A DNA stretch of 64,000 nt from Tamarix chinensis (lineage: Eukaryota > Streptophyta > Magnoliopsida > Caryophyllales > Tamaricaceae), in contig CM060173.1 in NCBI GenBank assembly GCA_030549775.1, forward strand, positions 8,915,802 to 8,979,801, read 5' to 3'. Shown here one piece after another: positions 23,184-36,146 of this stretch. Below the pieces are notes generated by a model. It did not search any database and was not told the origin of the DNA. It was given only the letters and a program-made list of their open reading frames with translations. How positions within the stretch are numbered: the first letter of the stretch is position 1; each line of letters begins with the position of its first letter. The translations under genes and the position numbers were made by a program.

Positions 23184-23860
23184 TGTTTTGGGGTTTATCG
23201 ACACGAGAAGTGTTCTAAGGGACCAAATCTGAGGTACATAGCCAAGATGAGTTGAAATTGGTTAGCGGGACAAGGAAAGATGCCAAGATCATGTTGGGTT
23301 CAAGATCTGAGGATGTTAGATTGGATCAGGCGAGGTAGAAAGTGTCATATAGAGGAAGCTTAATTGATGGAATTAGTTAGCAAAGTGGAATTAAGAAAAG
23401 AGAAACCAAGACAAATCTGGGGAAATTTCCACAAAATATTAAGGGGAGCTTCTTTTCTAGGTCAAATCAGTATTTTGAACAAGGTTGAGGTGGAAGACAC
23501 AAACACAAGTAGAGAGAGCATAGGAAGTATGAGAGTGTTTAGGAAGTCCCTCAATTAAAGGGATTATATACTCATCAGTATTGATAGGAACAACTTATAT
23601 TGTTAATCATTAGGTGGTAACTTGTACACTTCATCAAATATAATTGAAATTATGTAGAATCTTATACATTTTTTCACCTAGCTTAGATGAGAGAGAGGTT
23701 ATAAAAATCAATTCTAACCAATTTTAACAAAAGAGACATCTTCATTTTCAGTTGTTGTCATATAATAAAAGTTTCCATCTTTCTCCATCCATTAAAATCT
23801 TAATTCTTGTGTACTTGCATTTATATTTATACAGATTGATAATATAACCATGCCTCCTTT
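23184..23860 (+). repeat. Second LTR of the copia B family, direct orientation
   Basis: It begins TGTTTTGGGGTTTATCGACA, matching the TGTTGAGGTTCATTGACA start at 21965. Collinear matches follow: TAGAATCTTATA, AGATGAGAGAGAGGTTATAA, ATATAATAAAAGTTTCCATC, and TTCTTGTGTACTTGCATTTA. Divergence is high, so this is an old copy. Its right end is truncated or unresolved. Confidence 0.7.
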
Positions 23861-23879
23861 GGCTAGATCTCACAATCAG

Positions 23880-24180
23880 GCGAGTTAGGTCACTATCAAG
23901 TTGGCTCATATGATAATCGGGTTATTTAGATTTTGGATAATCTTGGAACATTTTATCAGGTCAATTTGGGTTTAATTCGAATCAACTTGGTTTTGAATAA
24001 ACTTGGGCCATTTTAAGCTCTTGGATTGTTTTGGGTTAATATTGGATGGACTCAAATTCAGGTAAATTTGGGTTGTTCTAATTTTGATTCGAGTTCGGAT
24101 AAGGCTTAGGTAAGTTCGAATTATTATATTTTGGGGTTGAGTTTGAATTGGGTTTTGGTCATTTTAGATTTTAGTCATGC
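23880..24180. repeat. Short repeats of TTGGGTT / GGTCATTTT type
   Basis: Irregular repeats such as AACTTGGGCCATTTTAAG, TTGGGTTGTTCTAA and GGTTTTGGTCATTTTAGAT fill this stretch. A very similar stretch lies at 41620-41900. Subterminal repeats of DNA transposons look like this, so the pair may be the outer ends of the second hAT element. No inverted termini or target duplication could be confirmed. Confidence 0.4.
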
Positions 24181-25027
24181 TTGTGCCAATTTTTTTTATT
24201 CCATGTTATTAAAAGCTAATTGTTTAGAGAATGTCTATTTTGATTTATCTTATTTTTGGATGTTGATTATTTCAGTCCTTAAAACTTTTTTTCATTATTT
24301 TATGTTTGGAGATGTATTATATAACTCAAATTTAAAAGTTTTTTAAATCAGATCACTTTCCTTTTTATGTTAGGGCATAACTTACCATTCATCTTCATTA
24401 TGAGCTAGGTAATATTTAATTTGATTATTATTTTAATTTTATATTATATTTATATCTCATGCGGTACTTACATAATATTAACTTATAATGACCATTGATA
24501 CCTGATAATGAATAAAGGCTTGTATGGTTGTACTTCTCATATTATTTTTAAAATATATCGATCACATCATCTAAATGTAATTTAATAAATATAATAATAA
24601 ATAAAAAATAATGAGAAAAATTATAATAATGATAAAAATGATAATTATGCCAATAATAGTAGCACACTAAATTTTTTTAAATATTTTTATTAGATCACAT
24701 CAAGCCAAATTAGATAAAAATTAGATAAAGTAATGTCCTTTGACTAAATACCAACTAATATTGACTTCTTAATATTTAATATATTTGATGTAATAAAACT
24801 AGTTAATCTTTAATTTTCACAATGAGTAATTAACATACTCACTCTAGAATTTTTTCACTTTCCTATGATGTTTTAGGTAGTATATTGCAAGGTATAGAAA
24901 CTAACAAATAATGTTTAAGGCTATAAATTTTTATTGATGTATGCTTATAATAAAATTGATAAATATTTTCCCTTGTTTGATTGGATTTTACTTATGATGT
25001 AATCTCCCTTTTATATATATATATATA
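24181..25027. other. AT-rich stretch, nothing recognised
   Basis: Low-complexity AT-rich DNA with many stops on both strands. It ends in a (TA) run at 25012-25027 that abuts the MITE. Confidence 0.5.
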
Positions 25028-25599
25028 GGGGACATATCTAGTGAGAACCATCGTTTACTGTAAAAAATGAGAACCACACTAGTTTTTCGAGATACTTATA
25101 ATAGTTTCCACTACCTATCATCCGTAGTTTTCTAATTTGAAACATGAATATCAATATTTACAAAAATGCCACCGTATTTTTTTTTCTGACACTCAAGTAT
25201 TGTAGTTTCTTGAGAGGCTTATAGTGATTTCCTCCACCCACTAGAAGTAGTTTCCACCACCTATTGTGGGTAGTTTCTTCATCCGAAACATAAATACATA
25301 ATATTTATAAAAATGCCATCGTTTTTTCTTGACACTCAAATACTAAAGTTTCCTGAGAGACTTATAATAGTTTCTTCTACCTACTAATAGTAGTTTCCAC
25401 TACCTAGGTAGGTATTTTTCAAATCCAAAGTATAAATACACAAAATTTACAAAGATGTCACCGCCTTTTTTTCTTTCTTTCTAACACCCAAATACTATAG
25501 TTTCTTGAAACTATTCCACCACCTACTGTAGGTAGTCTTTTCAAATCGATATACTAGTTCTCAGTTCTCACTGAAAGAGCTAGTTCTTATTAGATATTA
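25028..25599 (+). mobile_element. MITE with internal tandem units, forward copy
   Basis: It starts GGGGACATATCTAGTGAGAA next to a TA run and ends in GTTCTTATTAGATATTA, which is the inverted counterpart. The interior contains three to four diverged units of about 140-165 bp. Each has CACTCAAATACTA(A/T)AGTTTC, a TAGTAGTTTCCAC-ACCTA block, and AAATTTACAAA(G/A)ATG-CACCG. A reverse copy lies at 27446-27932. There is no coding capacity. Confidence 0.75.
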
Positions 25600-26690
25600 T
25601 ATATATATACATACTTATAAAGAATTATTTTGAATATTTTATATATTATAGTTAGTATTATTGATAACTACATTGTGAATAATTAAATAAACTATGATTA
25701 TGTAAAGTTTATTTTAAGCTAGAGCGACAATTAGTTCATATCATAGCTGTTGTTTAGGATTTGGTCCCTAGATCATGGACTTGAAGACTTGGTTGTAACT
25801 TTTGATGGACTTGATCAATCAAAGTGTGTTGGATATCACTTATTTCCCATAGAGCATATTCTATAGTCACAAGGCTTAATATTATAATAATTAGTTTTCA
25901 ACTCAAATGTCATATTATGTTATTAACTAGTTGGGGTAGTTGATAATTCAAGGTTATCTTTTATGTTAATGTATTTAGTTAGCTTCAACTATTTAGTTGG
26001 GTTATGTATTATATTGTGGCTCATGAGATAAAATGCTCCTTACCAATTTCTATTTCATTAGATTGAAGCTATGTGTATTTGGTTTAGCACAGGGTTGATA
26101 GAAATCATATATATACCTTTGTTCTTCTTGTGCCATTTAGAATTGATAGAGTTATGTACTCGATTTAGTGAATTAAGGTTACGTGTCATTGGTTTTTCTT
26201 CTATCTTCTCTTCATCTCTTGGTAAACGATGGTGTATGGGTGAAATGATACCAATGATGCTTGAAAAAAATTATTTATTTTCAATCTTAGTCCATAGCTT
26301 GAGTTGAGAAAGGTTTAAGGGGGAGGATTTTTCTTCCCATTATCCCTAATTCTTCAATGTTCTTCTTAAATTAATTTAGTGGTGAATTTAATTTCATGAA
26401 TCTTTTCCATATTCATGAGTTTTCTTTTGGAGATCCTCATCATTACAAGCATTTTGACAATAGCTATATCACATACACATGGGTGCACACACACATACAT
26501 ACACAAAAATATCATTATAAGTATGTTCTAATATTTAATAAAATGGGTTATGTTGTTGGATTTACCAATTAGTGCTCACATTTATAATACCTTACCATTA
26601 CCAAGTTGAATAGATGATAAGAAGATATCACTTTAGTTGGTAATCTCGAGTAGTATCATCCATGTTTATAAGAATATATATGGGAGTGTA
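25600..26690. other. AT-rich stretch, nothing recognised
   Basis: No gene is seen. A short CA/TACA run lies near 26475-26510. The rest is AT-rich. Confidence 0.45.
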
Positions 26691-26694
26691 TATA

Positions 26695-27315
26695 GTAAAA
26701 GCCACTAGTTATAATGAGAATTGAGAACCACTAGTTTTATAAACTAAAATGAGTAGTTTCCTTATTAACTTTAAGTATTTTAATAAGAAGAGACAAGTAG
26801 TTTCATTAGGAATGTAGAGTATCTCCATAATTTATAATGATAAGGTTCATAATATGAAATAAGTATTGCCATTAGAAACTTAGGGTAGTTCCATTAGAAC
26901 CTTAAAGTAATTTTATAATCTTAAATGAGTTGTTTCATCAACCGAACCTATAACTACATAATCTAAAACATGTATTTTTATTAGACACTTAGACTAGTTT
27001 TGTAAGCTAAAAAGATTAGCTTCACTAGAATCTTATAATAAACTTATAGATCAAAATGAGCAGTTTCATTATAAATTTAGAGTGCTTTTATTGATAGAAA
27101 TTATTAGGTTAATTAGAAACTTAGATTATTTTCATAGACAGAGACTAAGAGTTTCCTTAGATACATAGAACAGTTTCGTAGTTTCATAAACCTAGTGGAG
27201 TAGTTCCATTAGAAATTAGAATAGTTTCATTTGCAGTATAGAAAGACTAGTTTGTTGTAGTAAATTGAAATTAGTAGGTTCATGAGAAACCTAAAGTCAT
27301 TTCATATACTTTACA
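26695..27315. repeat. Degenerate array of AGTTTCATTAGAAACTTAGA-like units
   Basis: A short motif of the form AGT(A/T)(G/T)TT(C/T)CATTAGAA(A/C)(C/T)TTA(G/A)A recurs at irregular spacing of about 30-60 bp. It is mixed with AAACTAAAATGAGTAGTTTC-like pieces. The array lies between the two inverted MITE copies. Its opening GAGAATTGAGAACCACTAGT resembles the MITE terminal region, so it may be a third, heavily expanded relative. Confidence 0.55.
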
Positions 27316-27445
27316 TGTTACGGTATCTTAATGCTTAGATCTATCTTTCAAGTTACTATGTCCTAAATTAGTTTTTCTAGCAAAAGTTGCAATGATGATT
27401 TATTAGGAAGAAGTAAGGAGAAAAATATAATAGCGTAATATATAT

Positions 27446-27932
27446 GGGGAATATCTAATAAGAACTATCTCTCTCAATGAGAATTGAGAACTAGTATCTC
27501 GAGTTCAAGAAATTACCCACAGTAGGTGGTGGAAACTACCGTTAGTAGGCAGAGAAAACTACTATAAGTAGTTTCAAAAAATTATAGTATTTGAGTGTTA
27601 GGAAAAAAAAAAGACGGTGTCCTTTTTGTAAATTTTGTGTATTTATATTTTGAATTTGGATTCTACCTACCGTAGGTAATGGAAACTGCTCTTAGTAGGT
27701 GGTAGAAACTATTGTAAGCCTCTCAGAAAACTATAGTATTTGAGCGCTAGAAAAAAAAATGGTGGCATTTTTATAAATATTGATATTCATGTTTCAAATT
27801 AGAAAACTATCTATACTAGGTGGTGGAAACTACCTGTAGTAGATGGTAGATACTACTATAAGTATCTTAGGAAATTAGTGTGGCTCTCAATTCTCACCGT
27901 AGAGGATGGTTCTCACTAGATATGCCCCCCCC
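27446..27932 (-). mobile_element. MITE with internal tandem units, reverse copy
   Basis: The right end, GGTTCTCACTAGATATGCCC, is the reverse complement of the left end of the copy at 25028. The left end, GGGGAATATCTAATAAGAAC, matches the other terminus of that copy. The internal units are collinear in reverse. About 1.85 kb separate the two copies, so the region can in principle fold into a long stem. Confidence 0.75.
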
Positions 27933-29985
27933 ACACACAAATTAATTATAAAAAGCTTCATCACTTCATTTACAAGTAAGATCAAGTTTTACTTTATTAA
28001 TGAAGCATCAAAATAGTGACATCCTTTTTCAATCAATTTACCTTTTAGTTTCTTATTAAATTAATAGGAAAGGGAAATTTGGTTTAAAATATTAATTAGA
28101 TTTGGTTATGAAATTAAACTTTAATAAATTTACTTTTTACCCTATTAACCAAAACTATAAAATTATACTAGACTAACATTTTATGGTTTGGTTAGTAACT
28201 AAAAAAAATTATGACTTTATTTGAACTTTGAATAGGGGTTGGTTATGAAATGAAATTTCAATAAATTTACTTTGTAGCCTATTCACCATAACTATAAATT
28301 TAGATTGTAATAAAATTTTGTCATTTGGTTAATTAATAACAAAATATTTATAATGATTTAGTTACGAAATGAAATTTTAATTAATTTACTTTTCACTTAT
28401 TAACCATAATTACTACTTTAAAAAATAAATCTAACTTTAAAGAAATCTTACTAGTTGAAAGAAAACTATTATCACAAACTAACCTCATATTTCACTTGGC
28501 TTTACTTTGGAGGGAAATATTCATTTCATTTGATTATTTGGGTCCCTCCTTAGCTAAATTCAAATATCCCAAATCTAGCCTAACCCTAGTAAATTTCTCT
28601 AGCTCCTAGTCAATTTATTTCTATACTACCATTCAAAGCTCAAGTCTCTCTCCTAGCTCCTACAATGTTTGAAGTTTTGCTACCTATGCCCATGTTGTCT
28701 CCTTGAATGATAGAAGTTTGAACTGTGAAGCTCAATTCTGTTTCCTATGGCAACACCAACCAACTCACCAATGCACCTCACCATATTATTCCACCGTCAC
28801 ACCACTCTACAATACTGGTCATCCCAAGTCTAGTTGTGCTTCACTGTCCTCATTGTCGCTTAGCCCAAATCCAGTTGTGTTCCACATGGTGCACCTCCAC
28901 TTGTTTTCAGTTATTAGTCGTGCTCCACACTAGTCAGATGATTTGTTTTGTGTTACCACTTTTCCCTCAAAATCATACTTTACATTATACTCCACTCAAC
29001 CCTCTCCCCCTCTTCCACTATACGACATCTTCATAGGACACCACCACTAAACATCATTTCCCAACTCACTAGCGCTCCTCATTACCCCAATCCACTAGTG
29101 CACCACACTACATAGCTCCACCATCACTGTTGTCGCTCAACCTAAGTTCAACGGTGGTCCACACGATGAACTGTCATCTGATTTCAATTGTTGGTAACAA
29201 TTTTTGGTACACTTGCTTCATCCTTCTATAATTTCTGGTCGTATTCCCAAGCTTGTAGCACATACTTGCTTGGTTTGATTCAAGTTGTATCCTAGTTGGT
29301 ACATTTTTTCTTCTTGATTTTGTTTAATTTAAAGATGCTATTTGGAAATTTTGTAATCACTTATTCACTAGTGAATTTTATTTGGTTGATGGCTACTGTA
29401 TTTTTTCTAAGTTTGTTGCTAACTTTTGTTGCTATTAGTGACTTATTTTGTTTAGAAATTTACCAACCAAGAAGAAACTTGGCAACAAAATTCAGCAACA
29501 AAAATTATGTTGGTGTGGTGTACATTCATTTAAAAGATCTTATGTTTCATTTTAGAAAATTTGACCTAGACCTATTGGACACCATATTTAAGTTCTTAAC
29601 CATATAGTTGGTATATATTTGAACATGAGGTCTTTTGAAACATCAATATCCCATATTTTTTTTATTAATAGCTTCAATTAGTTGATATTCATCATATTAG
29701 AGCATGTTAATTTTTCTTCTTATTGATTTTCTACTAATGTGTTAGTTTATCTTCTAACTAAGCTTATAGTTAGTTTATCTTCTAACTAAGCTTATAGTTT
29801 CTTTTTGGTGCTATTTCATTAATGTAGTGTTAAAATTTATGAAGGAAAATTTTAGGACTACACAATATGAAGAGTATTTTGATACTTATGGTTTCTCATC
29901 TGTTACTAGTAGAGGTATTGATTTACCTTTAATTTTTAATATTAGTAATATTTTTTTGCATATTGTTGTTTAATGATTTATATTT
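27933..29985. other. AT-rich then pyrimidine-rich lead-in to the second hAT
   Basis: The first 600 bases repeat loosely: GGTTATGAAATGAAA(T)TTCAATAAATTTACTTT occurs at about 28100, 28240 and 28360. From 28550 the DNA is rich in CT and ends in a C-rich leader, resembling the 5' region of hAT-1 before its BED finger. Open frames at 28.7-29.0 kb show no recognisable domain. Confidence 0.4.
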
Positions 29986-30691
29986 TCTCTTATTATTTTC
30001 ACTGTTTTCAAAATTGCAGCCCCTAATTTTGAAGCTATTGAAAATGATCACGTTCCTACTCCAACTTTAACCCCCAACACAATTGGTGGTGGTTGGGTCC
30101 CCATAAATCTGAAGAGAAAGTCGATGTATGGAAAGAGTATGATTGATATGAAGAACTTCCAAAGAAGTTGCATGGTATACGTAAACATTGTCAAGATGTA
30201 TCATGTAGAGCTTAATTAAAAAATGACACATCTAATTTTAAGAGGCACTTAGTAAGTTGTTCAAAATACAAAACACTTGATGATAATGAAACATGGGCTA
30301 CCATTATCATATTTTGAGTATGAAGGAGAGAGAAAAGTACGCGGGTATTTAAATTCAAATGTCAAACATATTTGCATAAATATCATAAATACAATTTATT
30401 TGGAGAAGCACACTAAATTTAAGGAAATCCTTAAATTGTTTTAAGAACAAAATCTAGTAAGATTTTTTAACTCGTGGCATATGGACAACATGCACAAGAT
30501 GTGGTTATCTTACTTTTACTGCACATTACATTGATGATAATTGGAAATTGAAGGTGTTGAGTTTTTTCCATCATCCTCCCTATATCGATGTAGAGATATA
30601 TAATCTATTATATTCATTGATAACGATTTGGATCATTAAAATAATTTTTTTTTACCATGACTATGGACAATGGATCAAATATGATTAGTAT
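29986..30691 (+). pseudogene. Second hAT transposase (hAT-2), N-terminal half
   Basis: A decayed BED zinc finger reads KVDVWKEYD, then KHCQDVSCRA, then NDTSNFKRHLVSC (about 30118-30260), with stops inside. Downstream pieces include a degenerate FFHHPPYIDVEIYNL and TMDNGSNM (30660-30685). These correspond to the catalytic region up to the second Asp of hAT transposases. The frame stops at 30691, where a gypsy LTR begins, and resumes at 38251. Decay is far greater than in hAT-1. Confidence 0.8.
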
Positions 30692-32226
30692 TGTAACACC
30701 TCCAAAATCACAATTGAAAATTTTTATTTGTTTAAGGAAAATCACACACCGAAGAGGGGGTTGCTACCGCCATGATTAGTATTAGTCTGACCCTTGGCCA
30801 GCCTCACACTAATCACAAAGCTAAAAGACAATAATGAACCGTAATAGAAAACAATTAAAACATGAAAGATTCTAACATTGAAGTATAGAAAATGCTAAAA
30901 CATGTAAGAGTCAAAGTAAGTACAACAGAGAAAAGAAATACAAATTAGCATCCCACTACGAGGGAATAAAAACATAAAGTATAATGGAAAAATAGTATAG
31001 AGTATACTCTCTCTAGCCCCGATCCTGGGACATCAAGACATTACTCCACCCCGACTAGCTCATCTTATGCAGCAAAGTCCTCTAAGGTCTCATCGTCTAC
31101 CTACACAGATTCAAGAGAGGTCACTACTCATGGGAATGCTCAACACCCATGATAAGGGTGATCAGTATGCTACGTACTGAGTAAAGTAATAATATAGTCA
31201 AGACAGGGCACAACAACACAAAATATAGATATCATGCATGCGATAGGTTTTATTAGATTATTTACCCTTGTTGGAGTTTAGGCAATCAATCCCTTATTTA
31301 CACATCTCTCGAATTATATCCACGTGGGTATGAAGATCCCACTATTATGACCGGTGGACTGAGAATAACTACTCTAAGGCAGAATGTGCTTGATCGCTAT
31401 TATAACCCGTGGATCGGTAACTATATACAACCCCAAGGTAAAATGCACATGGCCACTATTATGACTGGTGGACTGGTAAATATCTTACATCTGGGCCTGA
31501 AACAATGATCTTCCACTTTAAGTGATTAGTATTTTCTTCGTGTCTTATTTGCCAAGTAACACCCATCCAGACTTGCACAACCCAATGAACACTTCCGACT
31601 TACTACCACTCTACCAACCTAGACTTCCTGAAAACCCTATCCCTTGATTTGGAATATCCACATCCTCCAAGACTCCAGGGACCCCCAAATATTTTTCCAC
31701 CAACTTCATAGTGAACTTAGAAACCTCATATACATGGGTCAAGGCCCACTCTCCTTTTTCTCCACTAATGCTCACCATCTCCCACTAGGGTTTCCCTTGA
31801 AACCCTAATTTGGCCTATGTGGTCATTGCCTCTCCTCCCCTCACTTAGCCCACATCTCCCCTGACTCAAACACCATCACCGTACTCACCCAATTCCAAAA
31901 TTCACAAACTAACTCCTCATCTCACACATATGATAAAGACATCCTAGCTGGTAACCCTTGAAAACCTAAAGATTCCCCCTTTTTCTTCCATACCCCCTTC
32001 TCTTACACAACTCTTCCCTCTATTTGGCTTGACCCACTCCTTCCATGGGGTACACCCCTCATCACAGCACCAATATTCAACTAGATTCCTTAAACTTTCC
32101 CCATAACATAACCTATCCTTAGGGTTGTTTCCTCCGAAACCCTAGTTTATGCCCCCATCAACCCACATACTAAAACTTCCCCAAGTATACTAACCACCCA
32201 AAATAAACTTTCCTCCCCATGGTTGA

Positions 32227-33709
32227 TGTAATACCCAAAAACTTTATTATATAATTTAAGAATAAAATAAGGAATTATTGGATAAGGTTTAATTAAATAT
32301 ACCATTTCTAATAAAATAATAGTATTATAATAATAATAATTATAGCCATAAAAGAAGAAAAATTATGTAGGGACCTAATTAGGAGAGGCTAAATTTATTT
32401 GCTAACCTAAGATAAATTATAAGTGAATCATAATAATAGTTTCTAAATTAAAAAAAGTATTTTATTATTATTATCACTAATTTTTATTATTCCTAAAACT
32501 CCAAAAAATCCCAAATCACCCTACCACCTCATTTTTCCTTTTTTTTCCCTTTCTTTCTCCTTTTCTTCCTTTTCTTTTTTTTCCTTCCATTTCCCCCTTC
32601 TTCAACCGACTAGGTTGCACCAAGCGGCAACCCACTCCTTCCCCTTCCCCCTTCTTTCTTTCCTTTCCCTCCTCTGGCCTAGTTTTCATTTTTTCCTCTC
32701 TTTCCTATGAATGGCCTAGCCCAGGCGTGCAACTCCCCCCTCTTTTCCCCTTTTCACCCTTTCTTTTTATCTTCTTTCCCCTTCTGCCTCTGTCTCCTTT
32801 CTTCTTCCCTCTGATTGAAGCTACTTTGCAGCTTCGCCCCTCTCTCTCTCCTCCTCCTTTCTTCATTTAGACATGTAGGGCATACAGCAGGCACTATCCT
32901 GCATGGTCCCCTCCCTTTTACAATCCCTTACTCCCTCACCTACCCCTATCCCCCTATAAAACACTGCATTTATCTCCCTTGTCGCACAACTACGCCAACC
33001 TGTATGTTGACCCACAGCCGACCACCCCTCCCCTTGTCTTCTTCCCTCTCTTATCCACTTCCCCTAGCCTTTTTGACTATAAATACCCCTCCCTACTCCC
33101 TCATTTTCTCTCTTTTTCTCTGTCGTTCACCCTCCCTCGCCCTTACTCGCAACACCAAATCAGCTGCTGCTACCACCACCAACAGGTCGTGCCATCGTCA
33201 CCACACCCTCCCTTCCTCTCCCTACATCACACTCCAACCAATGAACCACTCCCCTGCCCCTCCTTTCCCTTCCTCTTCTCTCCCCACTTGTGCTGCCCTT
33301 TTTTTACCTCCCATCGCCACCTACGTCGCCGCCACCGTAGCAAACACCACACTCCCTACCTCCCTTCCTACCCAAAAAAATCCTCCCATACCTTACCACA
33401 CCACTACTTCCCTTTTCTTCCCCCTCTCCCTCCTCATTTTCTCTTCTTCCTCTCTCGGTCGCCGCCAATGCCACCACCGTGCACCGCTGCCATGAGGCCG
33501 CCACCACCACCACAACCCCTAACCTAAGTGACCCTACCACTTAGGAAACCCTAGCTCCCCTCCTCTTTTCCAATCCTGAAACCCTCCTTTTTACATCATC
33601 TACCACCACCACCATGTGCCACTACCCCCTAGCCTATTGTCCCTTCTAGTGTGCCCTTCTCCCTCCTACCTACTTAGTATATTTTATTTTAATATTTTGT
33701 TATTATTAA

Positions 33710-33741
<32 letters not shown>

Positions 33742-36146
33742 TCACTAATATTTGATTAAGGAAAAAGGAAAAAGGAGTAGGAAAAAGGTGAAATGACTAG
33801 TTATACTCTTTTTATAGGTTGTGAGCAAACCCTTCCCCATAAGGAGGTGTAGGAGTGTGCTTCAAGCCCGGAGTCCTATTAGGTAAGAATATGGCTAAGG
33901 CTTAGATTTGTGTAAATATTGTATGTTTGGATGTTTTAGCATGCCTTGTGTGAATATATTTGAATATATGCTAAGTGTGTGTGGTGCAGCTTGGCTTGCA
34001 AGGAGCTAAGATATGTTGAGCATGATTGGCATCATATGTAATATGTGTGATATACTTGTATGAATGACATGTCCTTATGTATGGTTGAGATGTTATGAAT
34101 TTTATTCTTAGAGGACTTAGGTGGGTTTGAGTGGTTGTGGGGAAATAAAAGAAATAAAGAGGGTGGAGTGAGTAAGGAGAAGTGGAGAAAAAGCCTTAAG
34201 TGTATTGTGAAATATGGATGAGAAAATAAAGGAAGGAAATAATAAAATGAAGGGTTATGAAAAAATCTTGCATGGGGAGTGGGAGCCTTGCATGGGGTGT
34301 ATGGTAATTGCATAGGGAAAAAGCTTACACAGAGAAAGTTAGTTTGAGGGTTGACCATGGGGAGGAAAGTGTATTTTGGGTGATTGGTGCGCTTGGGGAA
34401 GACTTAGTACGTGGTTTAATGGAAGTAGTCATGGGGGCATAACTAGGGTTTTTGGGGGAAAACCCTAAGTATAGGGGTATTGTGGGAAAGGTTAAGGAGG
34501 TTGGTTAGTCATTGGGTGGTGATGAGGAGTGTGTCACATGAAGGGTGTGAGTCAAGTTAGATGGAGGGTAGAGTTGTGTATGAGAAGAGGTATGGAAGAA
34601 AAGGGGTGCATTAGGGTTTTTGGGGGTGACCAACTAGGGTATCATTATCACATGTGGGAGTTGAGGAGTCAGGTTGTGTGGTTTGGAGTGGGTTAAGTAG
34701 GGTGATGGTGTTGGAATCAAGGGATAATGTGGGCTATATAAGAAGAGGAGAGGCGAGGGCCACATAGGCTAGATTTGGGTTTCCAGGGAAACCCTAGTGG
34801 GCGATGGTGAGCCTAGGTGGAGAAATGGGAACGTGGGCCTTAACCCAATTTTTGAATTCATGGTGAGTATGGTGGAAGGTAAAAAGGGATCTTAGAGTCT
34901 TGGGGAGTGTAGAGGTCCCAAGTTATGGGATATGATTATTTAGGAAGTCTGGGGTGGAAGAGTGATAATGAGTTGGGGAAGTCCATTGAAGTGTGCATGT
35001 CTAGTTGGGGGTTTTCTTGTTGAATAAGACATGAATAAAATACTAATCACTTAAAGTGGAACATTATTGAGCTGAACCCAAACTTAGGATGATTTTCGTT
35101 CCACCGGTAATAATAGTGGTCAGGAGCATTTTTGCCTTGGAGACCATTCCACTGGCAAATAATAGTAGCCAAACACATTCTGTCTTAGAGCAGTATTTCC
35201 ATTCCACCGACTATAATAGTGGCCAGGAGCATTCTGCCCTAGAGACCATTCCACCAGCTATAATAGTAAGGGTTCCGAGCTCAATAAGTCAAACCTTGGA
35301 TTATAATAAATTATGGAAAAGATACTAATCACTTATAGTGAAACACCACGTGGGTGGAGGCTAGACTTGGGATGATTTCCGTTCCACCCGCTATAATTGT
35401 GGCTAGGAGCATTTTTCCTTGGAGATCGTTCCACCAACAAATAATAGTGGCCAAGTGCGCTCTACCTTGTAGTAATAGTTTATGTTCCACTGCCCATAAA
35501 AGTGGGGTTCCCGTACTTGCGTGGATATAATTTGAGAGACATGTGAATATAGAACTAACGGCTTAAATTCTGATCATGGTGATTAATCTAATAAACTTAT
35601 TGCTTTCATTATCTGTATCTTATGTGATATGCCATGTCTTAGCTATATGGTTACCTTACTCCGTATGTAGCGTACTAATCACCCCTATCATGGGTGCTGC
35701 TCATTCCCACAAGCAGTGACCCCTTCTGAGTTTGTCAGGTAGATAATGAGGTTCTTACTGACTTTGATGCTTATGATGATTTGGTTGGGGCAGAGTGACG
35801 ATCCGATGTCTTAGGGATGGAGCGAGAGAGGGTTTCCACCAAACTATTTATTTTCTGATGTTTCTACTATTTTTATTCCTCCATAGTGGGGCGTCGTCTT
35901 TTATTACATTTCAATTATGTATTAACCTTAACATTCGCACACTTTGGTTTTGGTATTTAATGTTGAACCATCTATGGTTATTAATCATCCTTATTATTGA
36001 TATTTGTACCATTTTATCCTTGTGGTTAGTATGAGACTGGTCATGGGTCAATCTTATACTGATCACAGTGGTAACACCCCTTATTTTAGTGCATGATTTC
36101 CTTTAACAAATGAAAATTTTCAACTATAAATTTTGGGGGTGTTACA
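32227..36146 (+). repeat. Forward gypsy solo LTR, 3.9 kb, nested in the reverse LTR
   Basis: It begins TGTAATACCC and ends GGGGGTGTTACA, the inverted TG...CA termini of Tekay/Del-like plant gypsy LTRs. Its flanks GTTGA (32222-32226) and TTTAA (36147-36151) are compatible with a 5-bp duplication that has drifted. Landmarks on the forward strand are an AT-rich start, a CT-rich leader with a TATA box, (ATT)n at 33705-33740, GTGTGGTGCAGCTTGGCTTG, paired blocks around CACTTAAAGTGGAACA, and CGTATGTAGCGTACTAATCA near the end. Every landmark recurs in reverse in the surrounding LTR. The long CT-rich open frames inside (32815-33527) have no domain and are not genes. Confidence 0.87.
33077..33086 (+). 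promoter_or_regulatory. TATA box of the forward LTR
   Basis: CTATAAATAC is preceded by CT-rich DNA and followed by a CT-rich leader. A matching TATA-like site sits in the reverse copy at 37428-37437, which supports function in the ancestral LTR. Confidence 0.55.

Noticed and set aside
28703..29036. Two overlapping frames of 76 and 103 codons
   Set aside because: CT-rich leader of the decayed hAT-2 element. No recognised motif and no conservation with the matching region of hAT-1.
32815..33527. Two overlapping open frames of 226 and 182 codons, Pro/Ser/His/Thr rich
   Set aside because: They lie in the CT-rich leader of a solo LTR, have no domain, and reflect base composition. The same region in the reverse LTR copy is also open in unrelated frames.
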